Source of the DNA: DATJOJ01 sp035507035
GTDB lineage: Bacteria > Acidobacteriota > Terriglobia > Terriglobales > Acidobacteriaceae
Length of the DNA: 64,000 nucleotides
Assembly: GCA_035507035.1 (NCBI GenBank)
Contig: DATJOJ010000051.1
Coordinates: 48,188 to 112,187 of the forward strand
Direction: 5' to 3'
In this document: in pieces, positions 26,927-33,342 of the stretch
Position numbering within the stretch: the first letter of the stretch is position 1
Layout of the letters: each line of letters begins with the position of its first letter
Notes under the pieces: model-generated
What the model saw: only the letters and a program-made list of their open reading frames with translations
Database searches by the model: none
Told to the model about the DNA's origin: nothing
Translations under genes and position numbers: made by a program

Positions 26927-28124
26927 AAAAGTGGTGCTTGCATATTCCGGTGGCCTCGATACGTCGATCATTATCCCGTGGCTGAAAGAAAATTATTCGT
27001 ACGACGTGATTGCCATGGTCGGGGATGTCGGGCAGGGTGAAGACCTCGATGCGGTTGTCGAAAAAGCTTACAAGACCGGCGCCAGCAAGGTGGTGGTCGA
27101 GGATATGCGCGAGGAGTTTCTCACCGATTACGCTTTCCCGGCGCTGAAGGCAGGCGCGGTTTATGAGCACAAATACTTGCTCGGAACTTCTCTGGCACGT
27201 CCGGTGATTGCAAAGCATCAGGTCGAAATTGCATTGCGTGAAAATGCGACGGCGGTGGCACACGGTTGCACGGGCAAAGGCAACGACCAGGTTCGTTTCG
27301 AGATGGCATATCAGGCGCTTGCACCCGAACTCAAGATCGTCGCGCCGTGGCGTGAGTGGAATTTGAAGTCGCGGGAAGATTGCCTCGACTATGCCGAGCA
27401 GCACGGAATTCCGGTGGCGGCGAGCCGCGAGAAGATTCACAGCCGCGATCGAAATCTATGGCACGTGAGCCACGAGGGCGGCGAATTGGAAGACGCGGCC
27501 AATGCGCCCCTGGATAGCACGTGGCAGATGACCCGCTCTCCGCAGGCCGCGCCAGATCGCGAAGAGCGAGTCGAGATCGGATTTGAAAAAGGCGTTCCGG
27601 TTTCGGTGAACGGGATGAAGATGGGACCGGTTTCGTTAGTCGAACTCCTGAACGAAATCGGCGGACGCAATGCCATCGGGCGCATCGATCTGGTCGAGAA
27701 CCGGTTCGTGGGGATCAAATCGCGCGGATGTTACGAGACGCCGGGTGGGACCTTATTGCTGACTGCGCATCGGGAGTTGGAAGCGCTCTGTTTGGATCGC
27801 GACTTGATGCATTTCAAGCAGTATGTCGCGTTGAAGTATGCCGAACTGGCGTATTTCGGCCTGTGGTTCACACCGCTGCGCGAGTCGCTGGACGCATTTG
27901 TTGAGAGCACGCAGCAGCCGATCACTGGGAGCGTGGCACTCTCGTTATATAAGGGGAATGTGGCCGTGGTGAGCCGGCAATCCGAGTTCTCGCAGTATCG
28001 CACCGACTTGTCATCGTTCACCATGGGCGATGCATACGATCAGAAGGATGCGGCTGGTTTCATCCGAATTCTCGGTCTGCCGTCGCGTTCGCGGGCACAA
28101 GCCAAAATCGAGGTAGAGCCGTGA
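26919..28124 (+). CDS. argG: Argininosuccinate synthase
   Basis: ATP-dependent ligation of citrulline and aspartate. The ATG at 26919, with GATGAGGAG just upstream, overlaps the end of argF by eight bases; an in-frame GTG two codons earlier is possible. The 401-residue protein carries the N-type ATP pyrophosphatase loop AYSGGLDTS (8-16), VAHGCTGKGNDQVRFE (about 112-127) and the aspartate/citrulline-binding DRNLWHVSHEGG region (about 174-185). Length is standard. Confidence 0.96.
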   Translation: MPEKVVLAYSGGLDTSIIIPWLKENYSYDVIAMVGDVGQGEDLDAVVEKAYKTGASKVVVEDMREEFLTDYAFPALKAGAVYEHKYLLGTSLARPVIAKHQVEIALRENATAVAHGCTGKGNDQVRFEMAYQALAPELKIVAPWREWNLKSREDCLDYAEQHGIPVAASREKIHSRDRNLWHVSHEGGELEDAANAPLDSTWQMTRSPQAAPDREERVEIGFEKGVPVSVNGMKMGPVSLVELLNEIGGRNAIGRIDLVENRFVGIKSRGCYETPGGTLLLTAHRELEALCLDRDLMHFKQYVALKYAELAYFGLWFTPLRESLDAFVESTQQPITGSVALSLYKGNVAVVSRQSEFSQYRTDLSSFTMGDAYDQKDAAGFIRILGLPSRSRAQAKIEVEP

Positions 28125-29524
28125 AGATGTGGTCGGGCCGGTTTCGCGAGCCGCTGGATCCGGCGTTCGAGCGGTGGCAGCGGTCGTTTCCCTTCGATCA
28201 GCGCTTGCTGAAATACGAATTGCAGGCGAGCCGAGCGTACGCTCGGGCGTTGAAAAAGATTGGCGTGCTATCGAATGACGAGTTCGCTTCAATCTCTTCT
28301 GGACTTGACCAGATTGCGGAGAAGGCGCTAGTTTCGGCGACTTTCTTGAACGACGACGAAGCCGAAGACGTTCACCACTTCGTCGAGAAGCAGTTGATCG
28401 AGTTGCTTGGGGATGTCGGCCGAAAACTGCATAGCGGACGCAGTCGGAACGAACAAATCGCTACTGATCTGCGGCTTTACGTGCGGGAAAGTATCGACCA
28501 GTTGTGCGCGTCGGTCGCGGAATTGCTGGAATCTTTCGTGACACGCGCCGAGCAGACTGGCGATGCAGCCATGCCGGCCTATACGCATTTGCAGCCGGCA
28601 GAACCGGTGCTAGTAGCGCACTGGCTGCTTGCCTATGTCGAGATGTTCCTTCGCGATGGCGAACGGTTGCAAGATTGCCGCAAGCGAGGGAACGTGTGTC
28701 CTCTTGGATCGGGCGCGGTTGCAGGAAGTACGCTCGCATTGGATCGAAAGGTGATGGCGGCGGAGTTGGGCTTCGATGCCCCAACGGCTAACAGCCTTGA
28801 TGCGACCTGCGACCGCGACTTCGTAATCGAGTACGTCAACGGGTTGGCCGTGCTGGCTCTGCATCTGAGCCGATGGGCGGAGGAGATGATCCTGTTCTCG
28901 ACGCGAGAGTATGGATTCGTCGATCCACCGGAAGCGTTTTCTACCGGCAGCAGCGCCATGCCGCAAAAAAAGAATCCGGACTTTCTGGAGCTCACGCGCG
29001 GCAAGGCTGGGCGAATTTTGGGTGATGCTGCAGGGTTGCAGATCACGCTCAAGGGGTTGCCCCTCGCATATAACAAAGACCTGCAAGAGATGCAGGAACC
29101 GCTGTTCGATGCTTCCGAAACGATGCTGGCAATTTTGCCCCTAGCAGCGGAGTGGATGAAGAAGGTCGAATTTCATTTCGAGCGAATGCAGCATGCGGCT
29201 GAGTCGGGATTCATGAACGCGTTTGCGGCAGCAACTTATCTAACGGAAAAGGGTGTTCCCTTTCGTCTGGCACATGAACAGATCGGAAAAGCGGTTCAAC
29301 TGTGTTTGGAAAAGGATTGCGAGTTGAGGGATCTGTCTCTAAATGAATTGCGGCAAATCAGTTCGGCATTCGAACAGGATTTCTACGCTCGCTTGGATGT
29401 CAATTCGGTATTGGCCATTCACGATGTTGCGGGCGGGAGTGCTCCAGCGCGGGTGAAGCAAGCACTCGCCGAAGCTAAACACAAAATCTCTGTCATGCGG
29501 GGGTTGATGCATGCGCACGCGTGA
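28121..29524 (+). CDS. argH: Argininosuccinate lyase
   Basis: Last step: cleaves argininosuccinate to arginine and fumarate. 467 residues of the fumarase/aspartase superfamily, starting with GTG overlapping the argG stop (GTGA). Visible signatures: SGRSRNEQ near 105-112, THLQPAEPV near 155-163, and the superfamily motif GSSAMPQKKNPD at 276-287 containing the catalytic Ser loop. In several bacteria argH is fused to a C-terminal N-acetyltransferase domain. Here the equivalent domain is a separate gene overlapping argH by 14 bases. Confidence 0.96.
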   Translation: MKMWSGRFREPLDPAFERWQRSFPFDQRLLKYELQASRAYARALKKIGVLSNDEFASISSGLDQIAEKALVSATFLNDDEAEDVHHFVEKQLIELLGDVGRKLHSGRSRNEQIATDLRLYVRESIDQLCASVAELLESFVTRAEQTGDAAMPAYTHLQPAEPVLVAHWLLAYVEMFLRDGERLQDCRKRGNVCPLGSGAVAGSTLALDRKVMAAELGFDAPTANSLDATCDRDFVIEYVNGLAVLALHLSRWAEEMILFSTREYGFVDPPEAFSTGSSAMPQKKNPDFLELTRGKAGRILGDAAGLQITLKGLPLAYNKDLQEMQEPLFDASETMLAILPLAAEWMKKVEFHFERMQHAAESGFMNAFAAATYLTEKGVPFRLAHEQIGKAVQLCLEKDCELRDLSLNELRQISSAFEQDFYARLDVNSVLAIHDVAGGSAPARVKQALAEAKHKISVMRGLMHAHA

Positions 29525-30020
29525 CGCCATCCTGCCCGACGCTCAGCCGATTCACGACTTGATCTCGGCGCACTTCGAATCGGGCACGCTTTTGCCACGA
29601 GGTTTCGCGGAAATCTGTGAAAACATTCGTGACTTCGTAGTCGTCGAAGAAAAAGGGCGAATTATCGGTTGCGGCGCGCTGCATCTTTATGGGCTGCACC
29701 TTGCCGAAATCCGCTCGATCATGGTGCATTCTGCCCATCAGAAGAAAGGTGCGGGATTACTGCTGGCAAAGGCGCTGCTCAGGCAGGCGGAAAAGCACCA
29801 TGTGAACTGCGTTTGCCTTTTTACTCGCATTCCAGAGTTTTTCGAGCGGCTGGGGTTTTCCTTCGCGAGCCGCGACGATATTCCGGACAAGCTCTATAAA
29901 GACTGCTGCGTCTGCCCCAAACTGCGCTGCTGCGACGAAGTGGCGATGGTGCGCGGAGAGTTGCCGGCATTTGCCATTCTGCAACCGCCGGTCTCTGAAC
30001 TGGTCAAACTCCACGTATGA
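29511..30020 (+). CDS. ArgA-like N-acetylglutamate synthase (stand-alone GNAT)
   Basis: A 169-residue GNAT protein overlapping argH by 14 bases and argJ by four, so it is embedded in the arginine operon. The acetyl-CoA loop is HQKKGAGLLLAKALL (about 76-90). The C-terminal YKDCCVCPKLRCCDEVAMV (about 127-145) matches the conserved Cys-rich end of ArgA-type N-acetyltransferases that make N-acetylglutamate from glutamate. It lacks the amino-acid-kinase domain of classical ArgA, so it belongs with the short NAGS types, like the domain fused to ArgH in some marine bacteria. The substrate is inferred from context. Confidence 0.85.
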   Translation: MRTRDAILPDAQPIHDLISAHFESGTLLPRGFAEICENIRDFVVVEEKGRIIGCGALHLYGLHLAEIRSIMVHSAHQKKGAGLLLAKALLRQAEKHHVNCVCLFTRIPEFFERLGFSFASRDDIPDKLYKDCCVCPKLRCCDEVAMVRGELPAFAILQPPVSELVKLHV

Positions 30021-31228
30021 AGGACGCGATATCCCCTGAGTTGCACTTGCCTGCGGGATTCTCTTTCTCCTCGGCATCGGCGGGAATCAAGGTCAGTGGC
30101 CGACCGGACCTGGCATTGATCGAGTGCGATCCGGGCACGAATGCTGCGGCGGTTTTCACCAAGAACCGCGTGGTCGCAGCTCCGGTGATTGTCGACCGCG
30201 ATGTGCTGAAGACCGGCCGGGGAAGAATTCGCGCGGTGGTGGTCAATTCCGGCAACGCGAATTGCGCAACGGGCGCTCAAGGCTTGCAGAGTTGCCGGGA
30301 AGTGTGCAACGAGTCGGCTCACTTGCTCGACACAAAACCGCAGCAAGTGTTCCCTTCTTCTACTGGAATTATCGGCGTTCCGCTGCCGGCAGCGAAAATT
30401 CTGGCTCACCTTCCCGAGTTGATCGCAGGACGCGAAGCTACAGAAGATGCCGCGCAAACTTTCGCCCGCACGATCATGACGACCGACACGCGCCCGAAGC
30501 TGGCTTCGAGGAGCTTTCGAAGCGGAAGAGACGAGGTTCGTCTGCTGGGGATCGCCAAGGGAGCGGGAATGATTCATCCGCAACTGGCGACGATGTTGGT
30601 TTATCTATTGACGGATTTGCGGGCGACGCCAACGCAGTTGAAGCGGGCACTCATCGAAGCTTGCGGCCAGACATTCAATTGCATTTCGATCGACGGCGAC
30701 ACCTCGACCAATGACACGGTGTTGTTGCTGGCAAGCGGCAAAAGTAAAGCGGAGTTGAAAAGCCGCACGGCGGCAAAGGGTTTTGGCGCCGCTTTGCTCG
30801 AAGTTTGTCAGTCGCTTGCCGAACAAATCGTCCAGGATGGCGAAGGCGTGCGGCATGTGATCCGGTTGAAGATCGAAGGCGCGAAAAATCCAGCTGAGGC
30901 GATGCTAGCGGCGCGAGCGATTGCGTATTCTCCGCTATGCAAGACGGCGTGGGCGGGAGCTGATCCGAACTGGGGACGAATTTTAGCGGCGGTAGGTCGG
31001 TCGGGAGTAGCAATCAATCCAGTTAAGGTTTCGATTTTTATCGGCGAACAGAAGGTCTGCCATTGCGGACAAGCCTTTGCGTTCGATGAGAAGGCTGCGC
31101 ACGAGCACTTGTCTCAGCCGAGTTGTGACATTCGGGTGCAGCTTGGCCGAGGAAGGGCGGAGTTGGCTTTTCTGACCTGCGATCTGACCGACGAATACGT
31201 TCACATTAATGCGGATTATTCGACGTAG
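30017..31228 (+). CDS. argJ: Ornithine acetyltransferase ArgJ
   Basis: Recycles the acetyl group from N-acetylornithine to glutamate; many members also use acetyl-CoA. The 403-residue precursor holds the autocleavage site A-T-M-L with nucleophile Thr192 within KGAGMIHPQLATMLVYLLTD (181-200), so two subunits of about 20 kDa are expected. SGNANCATGAQG near 78-89 and DPNWGRILAAVG near 315-326 are further family blocks. It ends the operon; the next gene is on the opposite strand 42 bases later. No clear intrinsic terminator is visible. Confidence 0.95.
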   Translation: MKDAISPELHLPAGFSFSSASAGIKVSGRPDLALIECDPGTNAAAVFTKNRVVAAPVIVDRDVLKTGRGRIRAVVVNSGNANCATGAQGLQSCREVCNESAHLLDTKPQQVFPSSTGIIGVPLPAAKILAHLPELIAGREATEDAAQTFARTIMTTDTRPKLASRSFRSGRDEVRLLGIAKGAGMIHPQLATMLVYLLTDLRATPTQLKRALIEACGQTFNCISIDGDTSTNDTVLLLASGKSKAELKSRTAAKGFGAALLEVCQSLAEQIVQDGEGVRHVIRLKIEGAKNPAEAMLAARAIAYSPLCKTAWAGADPNWGRILAAVGRSGVAINPVKVSIFIGEQKVCHCGQAFAFDEKAAHEHLSQPSCDIRVQLGRGRAELAFLTCDLTDEYVHINADYST

Positions 31229-31270
31229 TGAGTTTGCGCGCAGCAACGATTTAGCAGGATTTCCCGGCGT

Positions 31271-31660
31271 TCAGAACAACTCGATGGCGACTGCGTGAGC
31301 GGCGGCGGCGATCGCTTTGTCTCTGGTGATCAAAGTGGCGCCCAGCTTTTCTGCGAGCGCCACGTACGCCGCATCATAGGCAGACAAGTTATGGCGCAAC
31401 TGCCAAATTCGGGGCAACAGAACCGCATGCGGATAGCGGGTCACTCGTAGATCGATTAGGTCATCAACGGCTTCTGTGGCACGCGCATTCGAGATTTTGT
31501 TTTGGCCCCGCAATCGGCGTAGAACCTGCGCGACTTCCAAATCGAGCAATTGGGGCGCGTGAAGGGTCTCGTTGCGTGAATAAATCCGACTCTCAATCTG
31601 CTGCCCGGCTGAAGTCTGCAGCAGCCACTCGACAGCTGCTGACGCGTCTAGCACAATCAC
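31271..31660 (-). CDS. PIN-domain toxin, VapC type
   Basis: A 129-residue PIN-domain ribonuclease, probably cutting tRNA or rRNA when freed from its antitoxin. Acidic metal ligands are in the expected places: D5 in VLDASAAVEWLL, Glu in DLEVAQVL (about 42), Asp in LSAYDAAYVALAEKLG (about 97), and Asp in LITRDKAI. Its start overlaps the antitoxin stop by four bases, the usual VapBC coupling. It is convergent with argJ. The target RNA cannot be predicted. Confidence 0.88.
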   Translation of the reverse strand: MIVLDASAAVEWLLQTSAGQQIESRIYSRNETLHAPQLLDLEVAQVLRRLRGQNKISNARATEAVDDLIDLRVTRYPHAVLLPRIWQLRHNLSAYDAAYVALAEKLGATLITRDKAIAAAAHAVAIELF

Positions 31661-31887
31661 CGTGATTGCCGCTCTTGGCGAAGGATGCGAACCGTGTCCA
31701 GTTTTGCCTTCACGGGTTCACGCCGATGCAGGCGTTCGCGCATCTCTTCAAGGGTGGGGCGCTCGGCGATCTCCTTGATCTCCGCGATTAGGTAATCGGA
31801 CAACGATCTCCCGGACATAGCGGCGCGGGCTTTGAGGCTGCGATGCAAGGAGTCGGGGACATTGCGGAGCTGGATCATTTTGGACAT
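31657..31887 (-). CDS. FitA/VapB-type ribbon-helix-helix antitoxin
   Basis: 76 residues. The N-terminal MIQLRNVPDSLHRSLKARAA and the following GRSLSDYLIAEI form a ribbon-helix-helix DNA-binding fold, as in FitA-like antitoxins. The C-terminal part is basic and Arg/Glu-rich and would thread into the PIN toxin. The start codon overlaps one arm of the operator described at 31884, which supports autorepression. The toxin gene follows with an ATGA-type overlap. Confidence 0.85.
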   Translation of the reverse strand: MSKMIQLRNVPDSLHRSLKARAAMSGRSLSDYLIAEIKEIAERPTLEEMRERLHRREPVKAKLDTVRILRQERQSR

Positions 31888-31919
31888 GTGATTAGCATAG
31901 TTGCATGTGGATCACATGT
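31884..31919 (-). promoter_or_regulatory. Operator of the VapBC pair
   Basis: ACATGTGAT (31884-31892) and ATCACATGT (31911-31919) are perfect inverted arms 18 bases apart, and an inner CATGTG-GAT-CACATG palindrome lies at 31904-31918. The left arm covers the antitoxin start codon. Confidence 0.65.
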
Positions 31920-31938
31920 CAACTAATCTCGGGCGAAA

Positions 31939-32666
31939 CGTATCAGGGCATAGCTTCAGCTATGCCGATTGACGGGTCAGATTGACGAACGCGCCGATGA
32001 GGCGCAACGACCCAAAACAGGAAATCGCCCGGGGCTTGTGACGGACCGCACCGCGAATTTAGGAATAATCATTTACGAAATTGTCTATGGCCGTGCCTGC
32101 AAGGAATGCCTCCGCCCCGAGGATAGCCGCGGACGCACGGACCTTCTACGTGACGTCCTCGACATTCGGCAAGAAATTCATTCTGCAGTCCGAGCGCGCC
32201 GCGCAACTGTTTATACGCGTGCTTTACGAGTATCGCGCGCAAGGGAAGTTCCGGCTGCATGAGTTTGTCGTCATGCCAGACCACTTTCACTTGTTGATTA
32301 CGGTCAACGGCGGCATGAGCATTGAGCGGGCCGTTCAGTTTGTTAAGGGCGGATTTGCTTTCCGAGCTGGGAAAGAGCTTGGGTTGCGGGCTCCCATTTG
32401 GCAGCGTGGGTTTTCGGAGGTGCGGGTATCGGATGCGCCAGCGGCAGAGGGGATCAGCAAATATATTCGTGATAATCCAGTCGTGGCAGGGCTTGTTTCG
32501 AAAGCTAGTGCGTATCCGTTTTCGTCGGCGCATCCGGGGCATGTTCTTGATCCGTTGCCACTGCGGTTGGTGCGTATCAGGGCGTAGCAGGACTGGTGGT
32601 TGCGCCTCATCGGCGCGAGGTCAGAAGCGGGATTTTTCGGCACGCCTGAAGGCGTGCCCTGATACG
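31939..32666 (+). mobile_element. REP/RAYT element with 12-base terminal inverted repeats
   Basis: A 728-base unit bounded by CGTATCAGGGCA (31939-31950) and its exact complement TGCCCTGATACG (32655-32666). Inside the left end are hairpins GGCATAGC-TTCA-GCTATGCC (31947-31966) and GCGCC/GGCGC (31991-32005). Inside the right end are GCGCC/GGCGC (32602-32616) and GGCACGCC-TGAA-GGCGTGCC (32639-32658). The RAYT gene lies between the two halves. Two gene-less copies with the same order of hairpins follow at 32686 and 32878, so the gene-carrying copy looks like the autonomous parent of the short ones. A second reading is that the right part, from a TIR-like sequence at 32573, is its own 94-base element. 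Confidence 0.75.
32087..32587 (+). CDS. REP-associated tyrosine transposase (RAYT, TnpA-REP)
   Basis: A 166-residue Y1-type HUH transposase related to IS200/IS605 TnpA, the family that mobilises REP palindromes as single-stranded DNA. The metal-binding HUH motif is M-P-D-H66-F-H68-L-L, and the nucleophile is Tyr126 in SKYIRDNPV. WQRGFSEVRV (about 105-114) is the characteristic linker. I start at ATG 32087; a TTG two codons earlier is also in frame. The last four codons and stop (CGT ATC AGG GCG TAG) are nearly identical to the element's terminal repeat. It is intact and surrounded by its presumed palindromic substrates. Confidence 0.92.
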   Translation: MAVPARNASAPRIAADARTFYVTSSTFGKKFILQSERAAQLFIRVLYEYRAQGKFRLHEFVVMPDHFHLLITVNGGMSIERAVQFVKGGFAFRAGKELGLRAPIWQRGFSEVRVSDAPAAEGISKYIRDNPVVAGLVSKASAYPFSSAHPGHVLDPLPLRLVRIRA

Positions 32667-32685
32667 GAGCTTTGGCGCGGCGGTT

Positions 32686-32853
32686 TGTATCAGGGCCTGG
32701 CTTTAGCCATGCCGATTCGTGAGCAGGAGGATGAAAACGCGCCCGCAGGGCGCAACGGCCACGAATACTCGGGCCCGTGGTAGTCGCGCCTCTTTCGGCG
32801 CGGGGGTCGAGGGCTGGGCTTTTTCGGCACGCCTGAAGGCGTGCCCTGATACG
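32686..32853. repeat. REP composite (BIME-like) copy 2, gene-less
   Basis: 168 bases from TGTATCAGGGCC to TGCCCTGATACG with four hairpins in the order seen in the RAYT element: 32694-32713 (one mispair), GCGCCC-GCA-GGGCGC at 32739-32753, CGCGCC/GGCGCG at 32785-32802, and GGCACGCC-TGAA-GGCGTGCC at 32826-32845. It has the ends of the RAYT element without the gene. Confidence 0.8.
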
Positions 32854-32877
32854 ATTCGGTTGATTGGATCGAAAGGT

Positions 32878-33044
32878 CGTATCAGGGCATGGCTTCAGCC
32901 ATGCCGATTCATAAGCGGGAAGATGAGAAACGCGCCCGTAGGGCGCAACCGACACGGATATTGGGATTGAAAAAGTTGCGCCTCATCGGCGCGGGGGTCG
33001 AGGGCTGGGCCTTTGCGGCACGCCTGAAGGCGTGCCCTGATACG
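32878..33044. repeat. REP composite (BIME-like) copy 3, gene-less
   Basis: 167 bases with perfect 12-base ends (32878-32889 and 33033-33044). Hairpins: GGCATGGC-TTCA-GCCATGCC (32886-32905), GCGCCC-GTA-GGGCGC (32932-32946), GCGCC/GGCGC (32978-32992), GGCACGCC-TGAA-GGCGTGCC (33017-33036). Closely similar in length and order to copy 2, 24 bases after it. The remaining DNA up to the dnaK promoter (33045-33248) holds only the gene fragment at 33067. Confidence 0.85.
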
Positions 33045-33066
33045 AATCTCTTACCGCCCGCGGGCG

Positions 33067-33159
33067 CTATTGAGATGCGAAATCGGGGAACAGGGCCCGA
33101 ACACGACGCTCGTGCTCCTCTTCGTCGACTATATGGCCGTACTCGGTAAGTGCCCGCAT
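33067..33159 (-). pseudogene. Possible gene remnant (30 aa open, frame continues upstream without a start)
   Basis: On the minus strand an ATG at 33159 opens 30 codons to TAG at 33067, encoding an acidic, protein-like end (RALTEYGHIVDEEEHERRV then LFPDFASQ). The same frame stays open upstream to about 33240 with sensible residues (IPPQTWQLL) but no start codon. It looks like the C-terminal scrap of a decayed or displaced gene next to the REP array. Confidence 0.3.
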
Positions 33160-33248
33160 TAGGAGTTGCCACGTTTGCGGCGGTATTTGGTGTTGCGCGT
33201 TCTGTCGTAGTACGTCGCATCCCCCACGCTCCCTTTCGCATCCAATAC

Positions 33249-33278
33249 CTTGACACTAACTCACTCAAGTCTTACTAT
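33249..33278 (+). promoter_or_regulatory. dnaK promoter with HAIR-like HspR operator
   Basis: TTGACA (33250-33255) and TACTAT (33273-33278) are 17 bases apart, an excellent sigma70 promoter. Overlapping it, CTTGACA (33249-33255), seven bases, then ACTCAAG (33263-33269) matches the HspR-binding inverted repeat CTTGAGT-N7-ACTCAAG at 12 of 14 positions with exact spacing. A HspR-type gene lies at 39372. No CIRCE element is present, so HspR repression is the likely heat-shock control. Confidence 0.75.
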
Positions 33279-33342
33279 GACACAGAACGCAATCATCAAT
33301 ACATTGATTGTAAAGCACTTATAAGAAGCAAAGGAGCCTATT

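Noticed and set aside
31939..33044. CRISPR array
   Set aside because: The repeats are unequal palindromes of REP type with no regular spacers, and no cas genes are near.
33249..33342. CIRCE element at the dnaK promoter
   Set aside because: No TTAGCACTC-N9-GAGTGCTAA is present; the HAIR-like repeat fits better.
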